DNA of 64,000 nt from Saccharopolyspora shandongensis (GCF_900106995.1 NZ_FNOK01000038.1:1-64000), one strand, 5' to 3'. Shown: positions 26,313 to 36,304, counted from the stretch's first letter. Numbers and translations: made by a program. The notes: a model not told the origin generated them from the letters alone.

Positions 26313-27238
26313 GCGCTGGAACGCGAAGCAGCCGGCTCCTCATCACCTCCGGAATCGCATTCCTCCTTGTGCTCACCGGCTGCACCGCCCCGGCGCAGGG
26401 CCGTTCGGGCGTGGTCGTCACGACCAACATCCTCGGCGACATCACCCGGCAGATCGTCGGCGGCGAAGCCGAGGTGACGGTGCTGATGAAGCCCGACGCG
26501 GACCCGCACTCCTTCGGGATCTCGGCGCAGCAGGCGGCGAAGCTGGAACAGGCCGGTCTCGTCGTCCACAATGGATTGGGCCTGGAGGAGGGTGTCGCGC
26601 GCAACGTCCAGGCGGCGGAAGCCGCCGGGGTCCCGACCCTCGCCGTGGGCGCCGAGGTGGATCCCGTCCGCTACACCGCGGGGAGCACCGACGGCCGTCT
26701 CGACCCGCACTTCTGGACCGACCCCCGGCGCGTGAGCCGAGCGGTCGACCTGATCGCCGAGCAGGTCATCGCGCACGTCGACGGCGTCGATCCGCAGGTC
26801 GTGCGCGCCAACGCGGCGCAGTACCGGGGCGCCGTCGACCGGCTCGACGCCGAAATGGGCCGGCAGTTCGCCGACATCCCGACCGAACGCCGCAAGCTGG
26901 TGACCAACCACCACGTGTTCGGATACCTCGCGCAGCGGTACGGCTTCGAGGTCGTCGGCGCGGTGATTCCCAGCGGAACAACGCTCGCCTCGCCCAGCGC
27001 GTCGGACCTGAAGTCCCTCGCGGACACGGTTCGCGCGGCAGGCGTTCCGGCGATCTTCGCCGACTCCTCCCAGCCGGACCGCCTCGCGCGAGTCCTCGCC
27101 GACCAGGCCGGCCTGCACGTCGAGGTCGTGTCGCTGTTCTCCGAATCGCTGAGCCGACCGGGACGGGGCGCCGGCGACTACCTGGAAATGATGCGGTCCA
27201 ACGCCGAGTCCATCGCGCGGGGGCTCGGCCGGGACTGA
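26309..27238 (+). CDS. aztC: Zinc-binding lipoprotein (AztC-type ABC solute-binding protein)
   Basis: This 309-residue cluster A-I solute-binding protein has a lipobox FLLVLTGC. Expected zinc ligands are present: histidine in KPDADPHSFGIS (near residue 70), in RLDPHFWTDP (near 135) and in TNHHVFGYLAQRYG (near 200), plus the aspartate of IFADSSQ (near 250). The long histidine-rich loop of ZnuA is short or absent, as in AztC. It captures zinc outside the membrane for the AztB channel. Confidence 0.87.
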   Translation: MSAGTRSSRLLITSGIAFLLVLTGCTAPAQGRSGVVVTTNILGDITRQIVGGEAEVTVLMKPDADPHSFGISAQQAAKLEQAGLVVHNGLGLEEGVARNVQAAEAAGVPTLAVGAEVDPVRYTAGSTDGRLDPHFWTDPRRVSRAVDLIAEQVIAHVDGVDPQVVRANAAQYRGAVDRLDAEMGRQFADIPTERRKLVTNHHVFGYLAQRYGFEVVGAVIPSGTTLASPSASDLKSLADTVRAAGVPAIFADSSQPDRLARVLADQAGLHVEVVSLFSESLSRPGRGAGDYLEMMRSNAESIARGLGRD

Positions 27239-27291
27239 GCCGCGCGAGCCCGCCGCCCCGGGCACTCCTGGATCCGTCCGTCCGAAGTGGA

Positions 27292-28479
27292 ATGGAAATG
27301 ATGATGGTGAATACCGTTTCCCGCAAGAAGATCGCCGCGGCGTCCGCGGCGTTATCCCTCACTGCCGCGCTGGGTGCCTGCAGCACCGCGCAGGCACCAC
27401 CCCAGGAGAACGCGGCCGCCGCACCGGCCGTGGTGGCCGATCCGGTCACCGTCACCTACGACGGTGGCGTCTACGTCCTCGATGGCAGGACCTTGGAGGT
27501 GGTCGAGGACCTGCCGCTGGTGGGCTTCAACCGCCTCAACCCGGCCGGCGACGACCGCCACGTCCTGGTTTCCACGGCGACGGGTTTCCGCGTGCTCGAC
27601 GCGGCCGGCGCGATCCTGAGCGACGTCGAGTTCAAGGGCGCCAAGCCGGGTCACGTCGTGCCGCACGCCGGCAGGACCGTGCTCTTCTCCGACGGCACCG
27701 GCGAAGTCACGGTCTTCGATCCCGAAGCGCTCGGTGCCGGCATGCCGCCGACCGAGGTGTACCGGACGCCCGAACCGCACCACGGCGTCGCGATCGAGCT
27801 GTCCAACGGCGAGCTCGTGGTCACGATCGGAAACGAGGAGGAGCGGGTCGGCATCAGGGTGCTCGACGCCGCACGCAAGGAGATCGCGCGCAGCGAGGAC
27901 TGCCCCGGCGTGCACGGTGAAGCGACCGCGCAGGGCGAGGCCGTCGTGATCGGCTGCGAGAACGGCGCGCTGATCTACCGCGGCGGCACCATCACGAAGG
28001 TCACCAGCCCCACCGAGTACGGCCGGATCGGCAACCAGGCCGGCTCCGCCGCGTCGCCGATCGTGCTGGGCGACTACAAGAAGGACGAGCACGCCGAACT
28101 GGAGCGCCCCCAGCAGGTTTCGCTCATCGACACCACCAACGGGAGCCTGCGGCTGGTCGACATCGGCACCAGCTACACCTTCCGCTCCCTCGCCAGGGGG
28201 CCGCGGGGCGAGGCCCTGGTCCTGGGCACCGACGGCGCGATCCACCAGATCGACCCGGCGACCGCCCAGGTCACGCGGACGATTCCGGTCCTGGCCCCGT
28301 GGCAGGAGCCGCTGGAGTGGCAGCAGCCGCGGCCCGCGATCTTCGTCCGCGGCGGCACCGCCTACATCACGGATCCGGCGGGGAAGAAGATCCACGCGAT
28401 CGATCTGGCCTCGGGGAACGCCCTCGCCACCGGCGACCTGCCCGCGATCCCGAACGAACTCAGCGGCGTCCGCTCCTGA
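27292..28479 (+). CDS. aztD: Second AztD-like lipoprotein beta-propeller
   Basis: This protein has about 395 residues. Four ATG codons lie at the start (27292, 27298, 27301, 27304), and which one is used cannot be decided. Lipobox LTAALGAC is followed by propeller blades (GGVYVLDGRTLEVVEDLPLV; SLIDTTNGSLRLVDIGTSYT). It keeps the AztD pattern PEPHHGVAIELSNGELVVTI and GNEEERVGIRVLD, and CPGVHGEA, which supply histidines and cysteines near a metal site. It ends the zinc operon before a strong terminator. A frame difference of 53 bases from aztC suggests read-through transcription. Confidence 0.8.
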   Translation: MEMMMVNTVSRKKIAAASAALSLTAALGACSTAQAPPQENAAAAPAVVADPVTVTYDGGVYVLDGRTLEVVEDLPLVGFNRLNPAGDDRHVLVSTATGFRVLDAAGAILSDVEFKGAKPGHVVPHAGRTVLFSDGTGEVTVFDPEALGAGMPPTEVYRTPEPHHGVAIELSNGELVVTIGNEEERVGIRVLDAARKEIARSEDCPGVHGEATAQGEAVVIGCENGALIYRGGTITKVTSPTEYGRIGNQAGSAASPIVLGDYKKDEHAELERPQQVSLIDTTNGSLRLVDIGTSYTFRSLARGPRGEALVLGTDGAIHQIDPATAQVTRTIPVLAPWQEPLEWQQPRPAIFVRGGTAYITDPAGKKIHAIDLASGNALATGDLPAIPNELSGVRS

Positions 28480-28507
28480 CGCTCCAACACCTCGTTGCGC
28501 CGCTGGA

Positions 28508-28559
28508 CCCGCCCGGCGGTGGCCGCGGCTCACGACGAGCCGGGCCACCGCCGGGCGGG
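28508..28559. terminator. Bidirectional hairpin terminator
   Basis: A perfect 17-base-pair stem (28508-28524 with 28543-28559), with further inner pairing, lies between the convergent aztD-like gene and the three-module AAA+ gene and can serve both. Confidence 0.75.
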
Positions 28560-28618
28560 CAGCCGCTCTTACCGCCCCTCCTCCACCGGGCGCGGTGAAA
28601 TGACGGCGCAGCAGACCA

Positions 28619-31600
28619 TCAGAGGTATTGGCCGAACTGGTCGGTTCGGTTCGCCAGGTGGCTGATGTGGACGCCGGACAGGTCCGCCGGGCGGAGGAGG
28701 CCGACCTCCGCCGCGTCCTGCCGTTCGGATGCCGTGATCCGCTCGCCCTGCAGCGCGATCGCCCGGTCTAGGAGGTTTCTGACGACCCGGCCGTTGCCGA
28801 ACGACTCGTCCCGGCTCGTCGCCCGCAGGATTCGGCGGACCTCCGCGCCGACTTCTTCGTGGACGGTGAATCCCGCCATGCTCGCCAGGCTTTCGAAGAT
28901 CTCGACGAGCTCCGCCTCGTCGTAGTCCGGGAAGTGCACCACCGAGGGGAAGCGCGAGGCCAGGCCGGGGTTGGTGCGCAGGAACTCCGTCATCCGGCTC
29001 TCGTACCCGGCCGCGATCACCACCAGGTCGTCGCGGTGCTCCTCCATCAGCCGCAGCAGCTCCGCGATCGCCTCCGGGCCGTAGGAGTGCCTGCCGTCCG
29101 GCGGCGTCAGCGCGTAGGCCTCGTCGATGAACAGGACGCCGCCCCGCGCTCGCTCCACCGCGGCGCGGACCTTCGGCGCGGTCTGGCCGATGTACTCGGC
29201 GATCAGGTCCGCGTGCGAGACCTCCACCAGGTGGCCGGAGGACAGCAGGCCGAGCTTCGCGTACACCGCCGCGACCAGCCTGGCGACCGTCGTCTTCGCC
29301 GTGCCCGGATTGCCGGTGAACACCAGGTGCCGGGTGCGGGCCGCGAGCGGCAGCCCGGCGCCACGGCGCAGCCGGTCCGCTTCCGCTTCGGCGACCAGCA
29401 GGCGCACTTCGCGCTTCACCGACTCCAGCCCGATCAGGCCGTCGATCGCCGCCAGCGGGTCCGCCGGGAGGTCCGCGTGCACCGGTTCGACCGGGGTGTC
29501 GGGCACGTCCACGGCGTCGATCCGGTGCAGCGACTCGTCCGCGCCGACCACACCGTCCGCGAGGATTCGCCTGGACTGCAGCGAAACCGCGCGTTCCAGC
29601 AGGTTCACCGCGAGGCGGCCGTTGGTCATCGCCGCGTCGCGGCGCGCCATGCGGACCACCGCCCGGGCCTTCTCCGCCACCCCGTCGCCGAGCGCGAAGC
29701 CCGCCGCCGCGGCCTTGCGCTCGAACAGCTCCACGACCTGCTCGTCGGTCAGGTCCGGGAAGCGCACCACCTTCGGGAAGCAGGCCGCCAGTTCCGGGGT
29801 CGCCTTGAGCAGGCCGTTCACCGCGGCGTCCGGGCCGCACAGGACCACCAGCAGATCCGCCGAGCGCGATTGCAGGCCCGCCAGCAGCGCGTCGATCACG
29901 CCCTGGTTGCGGGCCCGGTCGACGTCGATGCCGGGCCGGGCGAGCGTGCCCGCGTCCTCGACGCACAGCACGCCGCCCATGGCCCTGTCGAGCGCACGCT
30001 GCACCCCGGTCGCCGCCTCCGCCACGTGCCGCCCGGCGAGGTCCGCGCAGTCGACCACCACCAGATGCCCGGAGGACAGCAGGCCGAGATCCGCGCAGGT
30101 CCGGCCGAGGACCCCGGCCACGGTCGTCTTCCCGGTCCCCGGCGCGCCGGTGAACACCAGGTGCCGCGGGCGCACCGCGCCTGGCATCCCGGCCTCCCGG
30201 CGCAGCTTCGCGGCCCGGACCTCGGCGAGGACCAGGTCCAGTTCGCGGCGGACCGAGTCCAGGCCGACGCAGTCCGCCAGGTCGGTGCCGGTCGAATGCT
30301 CCGGCAGGTCGCGGCCGAGCACCTCCACCGGTCCTCCGCTGTTGCGGGCGCGAGCCGCGTCGACGCCGCGCTGCGCCAGGTCCTCGATCAGCCGGGCGCC
30401 GCGCATGTTCTGCGGCCCCACCGCCGCCAGCCGCGCAGCCGACTGCGCGACCTCGTCCGCTGCGACTGCGTCCCGCCGGGCCACCGCGCGCCGGAACAGC
30501 TCGGCGAGGTCCTCCGGCGCGAAGTCGGCGGTCCTGGCGACCCGGAACTTCTGGAGCAGCGCCGGATTCACCGCGCCCACCCGGTCGTCTCCCCCGGCCC
30601 GGCACACCGCGATGACGTGCAGCTCCGGCAGCCGCTTCACCAGCCGCCGCAATTCCTCCAGCAGCGCGGTCCCGGACCGCTCCAGGCCCGCCAGCTGGTC
30701 GAGACCGTTCACGACCAGCACGTCGTGAGCGCCGAGGCCCTGCGTCTTCTGCTGCAGGTGCACCACCGCGTTGCTGACGTCGAGGCTGGCGAACTCGGCC
30801 TCGGAAACCCAGGCTTCGGTGCGGTTGCCGCCCGCCTTGAGCAGCATTCCGCGCAGCACTCCCGCAGCCGTGCCGCGCCCCGTGCTTTCCGGACCGGTCA
30901 ACAACATCCGCACCACCCTGGTGCGGCCGTGCCGGAAATCCGCCAGCTCGGCGCGGACCGCCTCGGCCAGCTCCGGCTGGCCCACCAGGGCCGCCGCCGG
31001 GTCCGCGGCCGCCGAGTGCAGTTCCTCGCCGCCGACCAGCTTCGGCACCAGCAGGTTGAGCACCCTGCGCGGCCGGGCCAGCACCCGCAGTTGCCGCTGG
31101 AAGTCCCGCACCGGGACGAAGCAGCTCGGCGTCACGACGCCGTCCGGCAGGCCCTGCACCACGCCGCTGATCCGCATCGCCATGTCCAGCCAGGCGCGGC
31201 AGACGTCCACCTCACCCGCCAGCACCGCGCGCCCCAACCAGGCGAGCACGAGGTTGTGCCATCGGTCGCCGTCGAAGTTCTCCTTGAGCCGGACGAACAT
31301 GGCCTGCACGACCTCGAACATCGCGTGGCCCGTGGTGAGCGCCAGTTCGACCGGCACCTCGACCAGCTCGGCCTGCAGCATCAGGCCGGCCAGCGCGATC
31401 TCGTGCTCCACCGAGTAGTCGATGTCGGGGATCGGGCCGGCGCCCGCGACGCCCGGTGACCGCTCCAGCAGCCGCTGGTGCGCGGCCAGGAACCCCGAGC
31501 ACGCCCAGTCCAGGTAGCCGGCCGGGCCGCTGAGCTCGGGCAGCGCCGCCAGGATCGACTCGTCGGCGCGCTGCGCCCACAGGTCCGCCAGCCTCCCGAC

Positions 31601-32164
31601 CGGCGCGACGAGGTCCTGCTTGGCCAGCGCCGGGTCGGCCGCGCGCATGTCGTGCAGCGCGATCAGCGCCTGGCGGCGTGGTTCGAGCGGCTCGATCCCG
31701 GCGAACACGTCCAGGCAGCGGCGGGCGACGTCGAACGCCAGCTCGCGCAGATCGGGGTCGTCCCCGGCACCGTCGAGCAGCCACTCCACCGGCGGCCGGA
31801 ACCGGGACGCGCTCGCGCTCCAGGACCAGGTGCGGTTGGGCCGCCAGGGCTGGGCCGCGAAGCCGCCCATGGTCTCCCGCTGCAGGTCGGCGGCGTTGCC
31901 GCCGCGCACCGCCGCCGTGCCGACCAGGAACTCCAGCAGGAACCACAGCTCGGCGCCGATGACGGTGGTGTCCTCGGCGAAGAACTCCGGCAGTTCCACG
32001 GCCAGCGCCTCCGCGGCCGGATCGCGGTTGAGCTCGACCGCGCGCTCCCCGATCTCCTCGTACAGCCCGTCCGGAACCCGCCACGGACCGTGGGAGTACA
32101 CGTCCAGCACGGGCTCGTCGGACAGCAGCAGCCGGAGGTGCTCGGGCAGCAAGGAGCGATCCAC
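28619..32164 (-). CDS. Triple-module AAA+ protein of the CbxX/CfxQ (EccA-like) group
   Basis: The protein has about 1181 residues. The first 400 residues are helical and may act as a TPR-like adaptor. Three AAA+ modules follow. Module 1 has no usable P-loop (GPESTGRGT near residue 425). Module 2 has GAPGTGKTT (near 672), but its Walker B reads VLCVEDAG instead of hhhhDE. Module 3 has GNPGTAKTT (near 950) and the canonical VLFIDEAYAL, with arginine finger LASRFPS. CbxX-type AAA+ proteins include EccA of ESX systems. GTG 32164 is chosen; GTG 32224 would add 20 residues. The type VII genes upstream make a secretion-linked role plausible but unproven. Confidence 0.85.
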   Translation of the reverse strand: MDRSLLPEHLRLLLSDEPVLDVYSHGPWRVPDGLYEEIGERAVELNRDPAAEALAVELPEFFAEDTTVIGAELWFLLEFLVGTAAVRGGNAADLQRETMGGFAAQPWRPNRTWSWSASASRFRPPVEWLLDGAGDDPDLRELAFDVARRCLDVFAGIEPLEPRRQALIALHDMRAADPALAKQDLVAPVGRLADLWAQRADESILAALPELSGPAGYLDWACSGFLAAHQRLLERSPGVAGAGPIPDIDYSVEHEIALAGLMLQAELVEVPVELALTTGHAMFEVVQAMFVRLKENFDGDRWHNLVLAWLGRAVLAGEVDVCRAWLDMAMRISGVVQGLPDGVVTPSCFVPVRDFQRQLRVLARPRRVLNLLVPKLVGGEELHSAAADPAAALVGQPELAEAVRAELADFRHGRTRVVRMLLTGPESTGRGTAAGVLRGMLLKAGGNRTEAWVSEAEFASLDVSNAVVHLQQKTQGLGAHDVLVVNGLDQLAGLERSGTALLEELRRLVKRLPELHVIAVCRAGGDDRVGAVNPALLQKFRVARTADFAPEDLAELFRRAVARRDAVAADEVAQSAARLAAVGPQNMRGARLIEDLAQRGVDAARARNSGGPVEVLGRDLPEHSTGTDLADCVGLDSVRRELDLVLAEVRAAKLRREAGMPGAVRPRHLVFTGAPGTGKTTVAGVLGRTCADLGLLSSGHLVVVDCADLAGRHVAEAATGVQRALDRAMGGVLCVEDAGTLARPGIDVDRARNQGVIDALLAGLQSRSADLLVVLCGPDAAVNGLLKATPELAACFPKVVRFPDLTDEQVVELFERKAAAAGFALGDGVAEKARAVVRMARRDAAMTNGRLAVNLLERAVSLQSRRILADGVVGADESLHRIDAVDVPDTPVEPVHADLPADPLAAIDGLIGLESVKREVRLLVAEAEADRLRRGAGLPLAARTRHLVFTGNPGTAKTTVARLVAAVYAKLGLLSSGHLVEVSHADLIAEYIGQTAPKVRAAVERARGGVLFIDEAYALTPPDGRHSYGPEAIAELLRLMEEHRDDLVVIAAGYESRMTEFLRTNPGLASRFPSVVHFPDYDEAELVEIFESLASMAGFTVHEEVGAEVRRILRATSRDESFGNGRVVRNLLDRAIALQGERITASERQDAAEVGLLRPADLSGVHISHLANRTDQFGQYL

Positions 32165-32332
32165 GGTCCGCCACCTTACTTCCGCCCGCCGGCTGCCTGA
32201 TTCCAGGCGACGAACACCGATCACTCGCCCGCCGGGAAGTCCTCGTCATCGAATGACCACCGGTAGTCGGGGCGTCACTGTCGGTCCAGCTTCGGCGCCG
32301 CTGGCTGCTCCTCTCCGCGCATGCTCGAACAC

Positions 32333-32360
32333 TGGGAATGACATTCCCATTAAATGGGAA
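32333..32360. promoter_or_regulatory. Candidate IclR operator with three half sites
   Basis: TGGGAAT (32333-32339), ATTCCCA (32343-32349) and TGGGAA (32355-32360) form two overlapping dyads; TTCCCATT-A-AATGGGAA is a perfect palindrome. The site lies about 45 bases upstream of the IclR start and fits autoregulation and control of the operon. Confidence 0.65.
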
Positions 32361-32403
32361 GAATTGCTGGGCAGCAGGTCACCGCCGACGTAGCGTGCCC
32401 GCC

Positions 32404-33147
32404 GTGACAAGCCCGGAAACGAACCGGAAAGCCGGTACGCGAGCAGCGCGGATCCTTGCCGTGTTCGCCGAACGGGAGAGCGCGACGGCGGACGAGATCT
32501 CCGCTGTCACCGGGATCCCGTCGAGCGCCGTGTACCGGCACTTGACGACGTTCGTCGAGATCGGGCTGGTGCACCAGGCACGCACCCGCGGCCGCTACTG
32601 CGCGGGGTCGCTGACGGTGCAGATGGCCGAGAACTACCGCCGCGAGGTGCTCAGCCAGGGCGGCGTGAAGCGCCGCCTCCGGCGGCTGGCGACCGACACC
32701 GACGAGCTCGCCGCGTTCCTCATCGCCCGCGACAACGACGTGCTCTGCGTCGAAGCGGCCGAGGGGACGCGGGTCGTCCGGTGCAGCTTCTCCCCCGGGC
32801 TGAGCAAGCCGCTCACCTTCGGCGCGAGCGCCCAAGCCCTGCTGGCGCACCTGCCCGAAGAGCGGGTCGCGCGCGCCGCCGCGGCGCACGGGCTGACCCC
32901 GCCGCAGGTCCACAAGTTGGAGGTCGACCTGCGGCGGGTCCGGGGCAAGGGCTTCGCGGTGAGCGTCGGTCAGGTCGATCCGGGCGTGTGGGGCGTGAGC
33001 GTGCCCGTGTTGGACCGGAAGCAGAACCTCGTCGGCGTGGTCAGCACGATGGCCCCGGACTTCCGCGTCCGGCCTCGGCACGAATCCCTCGTGACGCTCA
33101 CGCACGCCGCAGCGCAGGACATCAGCAGACTGGAGGAGTACGCGTGA
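32404..33147 (+). CDS. IclR-family transcriptional regulator
   Basis: This 247-residue protein has an N-terminal winged helix (ARILAVFAERESATADEISA, VTGIPSSAVYRHLTTFVEIG) and a C-terminal ligand-binding domain (LSKPLTFGASAQALLAHLPE; FAVSVGQVDPGVWGVSVPVL). GTG 32404 gives the usual family length; GTG 32395 and ATG 32338 are possible, but ATG 32338 lies inside the operator. The stop codon overlaps hutG as GTGA, so it is the first gene of the operon and probably senses an intermediate of histidine or a related amino acid. Confidence 0.9.
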   Translation: MTSPETNRKAGTRAARILAVFAERESATADEISAVTGIPSSAVYRHLTTFVEIGLVHQARTRGRYCAGSLTVQMAENYRREVLSQGGVKRRLRRLATDTDELAAFLIARDNDVLCVEAAEGTRVVRCSFSPGLSKPLTFGASAQALLAHLPEERVARAAAAHGLTPPQVHKLEVDLRRVRGKGFAVSVGQVDPGVWGVSVPVLDRKQNLVGVVSTMAPDFRVRPRHESLVTLTHAAAQDISRLEEYA

Positions 33148-34094
33148 GCACATCCGTTCCCAGGTGGACCGGACGCGTCGACGGCCCGGGTCCGGAACAT
33201 CGCCGGTGGCACAACGCCATCGACGAGTCGCCCGGCGCCACCGGCGTTTCGCTGATCGGTTTTCCCAGCGACATCGGCGTCCGCCGCAACGGCGGTCGTC
33301 CGGGGGCGCAGGCGGGCCCGGGCGCGATCCGCGCGGCCCTGGGTTCGTTCGCGATCCAGCCGGAGGTCGTCGTGCAGGACGCCGGTGACGTCGCGGTCGC
33401 CGGCGACGACCTCGAAGCGGCGCAGGACGGCCTCGCCGAGGCGGTCGCGGACCAGCTCCGCGCCGGGAACCTCCCGGTCGTGCTCGGCGGCGGGCACGAG
33501 ACCGCCTACGGCTCCTACCTCGGGCTCGCCCGCAGCGGCCTGCTGGACGGGCGGCGGCTGGGCGTGCTCAACCTCGATGCGCACTTCGACCTGCGAGAGG
33601 CCGATCGCCCGTCGTCCGGCACCCCGTTCCGGCAGATCGCCGTCGGAGAGACCGAGCGCGGCGCCGAATTCACCTACGCGGTGATCGGGATCAGCCAGCC
33701 CAGCAACACCGCCGCGTTGTTCGCCACGGCGACCGAGCTCGGCGTCCGCCACCTTCACGACCTCGACTGCCAGGAACGGCACATCGAGGACGTCCTCGAA
33801 TTCGTCCGGGCCTTCATCGCGGACGTCGACGCGCTGTACCTGTCGATCGATCTCGACGTGCTCCCCGCCGCACAAGCGCCGGGAGTCAGCGCTCCTTCGA
33901 CCCTCGGCGTACCCGCCGCTGTCGTCATCGAAGTGTGCCGGTTGGTCGGCAGCGACCCGAAGCTCGCCCTGTCCGACATCACCGAACTGAACAGCTCCTA
34001 CGACATCGACAACCGCACCGCTCGGATCGCGGCCCGCCTCGTGCACACGATCGTGACGAGCGCCGCCGACCGGTCTGTCCCGGAAGGACACTGA
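33144..34094 (+). CDS. hutG: Formimidoylglutamase (ureohydrolase family)
   Basis: This 316-residue arginase-fold enzyme hydrolyses N-formimidoyl-L-glutamate to glutamate and formamide, the last step of one histidine degradation route. Manganese ligands are in place: GGGHETAYG (near residue 119), LNLDAHFDLRE (near 148) and SIDLDVLPAAQAPGVSAPST (near 237). The C-terminal pattern DITELNSSYDIDNRTARIAA is that of HutG rather than agmatinase. hutU, hutI and hutH are not in this window. It is co-translated with the regulator before it and followed directly by an amino acid transporter. Confidence 0.8.
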   Translation: MSTSVPRWTGRVDGPGPEHRRWHNAIDESPGATGVSLIGFPSDIGVRRNGGRPGAQAGPGAIRAALGSFAIQPEVVVQDAGDVAVAGDDLEAAQDGLAEAVADQLRAGNLPVVLGGGHETAYGSYLGLARSGLLDGRRLGVLNLDAHFDLREADRPSSGTPFRQIAVGETERGAEFTYAVIGISQPSNTAALFATATELGVRHLHDLDCQERHIEDVLEFVRAFIADVDALYLSIDLDVLPAAQAPGVSAPSTLGVPAAVVIEVCRLVGSDPKLALSDITELNSSYDIDNRTARIAARLVHTIVTSAADRSVPEGH

Positions 34095-35573
34095 ATGCAC
34101 CGTCAGCGAACCTGGGCGCGGCTCGCGACCGCGCTCGTCGCATGCCTGCTCGTGCTCGTGCCCACGAGCGCGGCGTCCGCGGCAGAACCCCCCACCAAGC
34201 TCGACGCGTTGCGGTCCGGGCAGGCCACGCTCCGGGTCGGCACCGACGCGACGTTCCCGCCGTTCGAGTTCACCGACGCCCAGGGGAACCAGCTCGGTTT
34301 CGACATCGACCTGGTCCGGGCGCTGGCCGCGCGGGCCGGCATCAAGAACGTCGAATTCGTCCAGATGCCGTTCGGCAACATCGTTCCCGCGCTGCAGGCG
34401 GACCAGATCGACGTGGGCGCCTCGGCGATCTACATCAGCGCCGAACGCGCCAAAGCCGTTGATTTCACGGACATCTACTACCCCGGCGGCCTCGCCATCT
34501 TCGCCGGCGAGAAGGACAACGGCATCGCCTCGCTCGGGGACCTCGCGGGCAAGCGGGTCGCCGTCCAGGTGGGCACGAAGTCCGTCGAGTGGGTCAAGCA
34601 GCACCAGCCCGCGGCACAGCTGATCACGGTGCAGACCAACGAGCAGATGTTCTCGTCGGTGCGGCTGGGACAGGCGGACGCCGTCGTGACCGGCGCGCCC
34701 GCCGGTAAGTACTTCATCGCCCAGCAGGGCGGCCTCAAGCAGGTCGGCGAACGCCTGACCGACGAGAACTACGGCTACGCCTTCCAGAAGGCCGATGCGG
34801 ATGTGCGCGGCGCGTTCAACACCGCGCTCAAGCAGATGCACGACGACGGCTCCTACGCGCAGGTCACCGAGAAGTGGTTCGGCGCGGAGACCACGGCGGC
34901 CAAGCCGGGCGGGCACCCCCTGTTCAACGTGGCCACCATCGTCGAGTCCTCGGGGCAGATCTGGCAGGGCCTCCTCGTCAGCATCCAGGTCATCCTGAGC
35001 GCACTGGTGCTCAGCCTGCTGCTCGGTGCCATCGGCGGTTTCGCCAAGCTCAGCCGGATCGCGCCGCTGCGGTGGCTCGGCAACGCCTACGTCTCGGTCA
35101 TCCGCGGGACGCCGTTCGTGGTGCAGCTGTTCTTCATCTACTTCGGGCTCCCCCAGCTCGGCCTGCAACTTCCGCCGATGGCCGCCGGGATCATCTCGCT
35201 CGGGCTCTACAGCGGCTCGTACGTGACCGAGATCTTCCGCGGTGCCGTGCAGTCCGTCGACCGCGGTCAGCTGGAGGCGTCGCGGTCGTGCGGGATGTCG
35301 CACGCCTCGGCCATGCGCCACGTGATCATCCCGCAGGCCTTCCTGCGCATGCTCCCGCCGCTGGGCAACGAGTTCGTCTCGATGACGAAGAACTCGGCGC
35401 TGGTGTCCTTCGTGACCATCCACGAGTTGTTCCTCGTGGGGCAGACCATCATCTCCCGCACCTTCGACGCGCTGACGGTCTACCTGTTCATCGGCCTCCT
35501 CTACTACCTGATGACCAACCTCATCGGTTTCGCGACGAGCACCATCGAGAAGAAGATGGCGGTGTACATCTGA
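34095..35573 (+). CDS. Polar amino acid ABC transporter: fused solute-binding and permease protein
   Basis: This 492-residue protein starts right after the hutG stop. A signal peptide ([20 protein letters not shown]) leads into a cluster-F solute-binding domain (residues 35-275; [40 protein letters not shown]). A His/Glu/Gln permease domain follows at about 290-490, with the EAA loop [20 protein letters not shown] and five helices. Fused binding-permease proteins of this type are known for glutamine and other polar amino acids. Context suggests histidine, formimidoylglutamate or glutamate as substrate. Confidence 0.93.
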   Translation: MHRQRTWARLATALVACLLVLVPTSAASAAEPPTKLDALRSGQATLRVGTDATFPPFEFTDAQGNQLGFDIDLVRALAARAGIKNVEFVQMPFGNIVPALQADQIDVGASAIYISAERAKAVDFTDIYYPGGLAIFAGEKDNGIASLGDLAGKRVAVQVGTKSVEWVKQHQPAAQLITVQTNEQMFSSVRLGQADAVVTGAPAGKYFIAQQGGLKQVGERLTDENYGYAFQKADADVRGAFNTALKQMHDDGSYAQVTEKWFGAETTAAKPGGHPLFNVATIVESSGQIWQGLLVSIQVILSALVLSLLLGAIGGFAKLSRIAPLRWLGNAYVSVIRGTPFVVQLFFIYFGLPQLGLQLPPMAAGIISLGLYSGSYVTEIFRGAVQSVDRGQLEASRSCGMSHASAMRHVIIPQAFLRMLPPLGNEFVSMTKNSALVSFVTIHELFLVGQTIISRTFDALTVYLFIGLLYYLMTNLIGFATSTIEKKMAVYI

Positions 35574-36304
35574 TGGCACTACTGGAAGTCCGGGACCTGA
35601 CCAAGGTCTACGGCGACGTCAAGGTGCTCGACGGGATCGACTTCACGATCGAACCCGGCCAGGTTGTCGCGGTGATCGGCCCCAGCGGCGGCGGGAAGTC
35701 CACCTTCCTGCGCTGCCTCAACCTGCTGGAAACCCCGGCCTCCGGCAGCGTGCGGTTCGACGGCGACGAGCTGACCGGACGCGGTGTCGATCTCGACCGG
35801 CTGCGGTCGCGGATGGGCATGGTGTTCCAGCACTTCAACCTGTTCCCCAACATGACGGTGCTGCGCAACATCGTGCTGCCCCAGGTGAACGTGCTCAAGC
35901 GCTCGAAGGCCGAGGCCGAGGCGAAAGCACGCGGTCTGCTGCAGCGCGTCGGCATGCTCGAACGCGCGGACGCTTACCCGAACAGGTTGTCCGGCGGGCA
36001 GAAGCAGCGCGTCGCGATCGTCCGCGCCGCCGCGATGGACCCGAAGCTGATGCTCTTCGACGAGCCGACGTCCGCGCTGGACCCCGAGGTCGTCCAGGAC
36101 GTCCTCGACATCATGTCCGAGCTCGCCCGCGACGGCATGACCATGGTCGTCGTCACCCACGAGATGGGCTTCGCCCGCAAGGTCGCCGACCGCGTGGTGT
36201 TCGTCGACGGCGGGAAGATCGCCGCCGACCTGCCGCCGGAGGACTTCTTCTCGGAGGGCAACGCGAATCCCCGCATCCGCACCTTCCTGGACAAGGTGCT
36301 CTGA
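35573..36304 (+). CDS. Polar amino acid ABC transporter ATPase
   Basis: This 243-residue GlnQ/HisP-type ATPase overlaps the permease stop as TGATG. Walker A is GPSGGGKST (near residue 38), the Q-loop [13 protein letters not shown], the signature [14 protein letters not shown] (near 141), Walker [15 protein letters not shown] and the switch [11 protein letters not shown]. It completes the transporter and is the last gene of the IclR operon, just before a terminator hairpin. Confidence 0.95.
   Translation: MALLEVRDLTKVYGDVKVLDGIDFTIEPGQVVAVIGPSGGGKSTFLRCLNLLETPASGSVRFDGDELTGRGVDLDRLRSRMGMVFQHFNLFPNMTVLRNIVLPQVNVLKRSKAEAEAKARGLLQRVGMLERADAYPNRLSGGQKQRVAIVRAAAMDPKLMLFDEPTSALDPEVVQDVLDIMSELARDGMTMVVVTHEMGFARKVADRVVFVDGGKIAADLPPEDFFSEGNANPRIRTFLDKVL

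Noticed and set aside
27292-27320. Second Zur box at the start of the later AztD-like gene (TGGAAATGATGATGG)
   Set aside because: AT-rich, but not a convincing dyad; the bases belong to the repeated ATG codons of the coding start.
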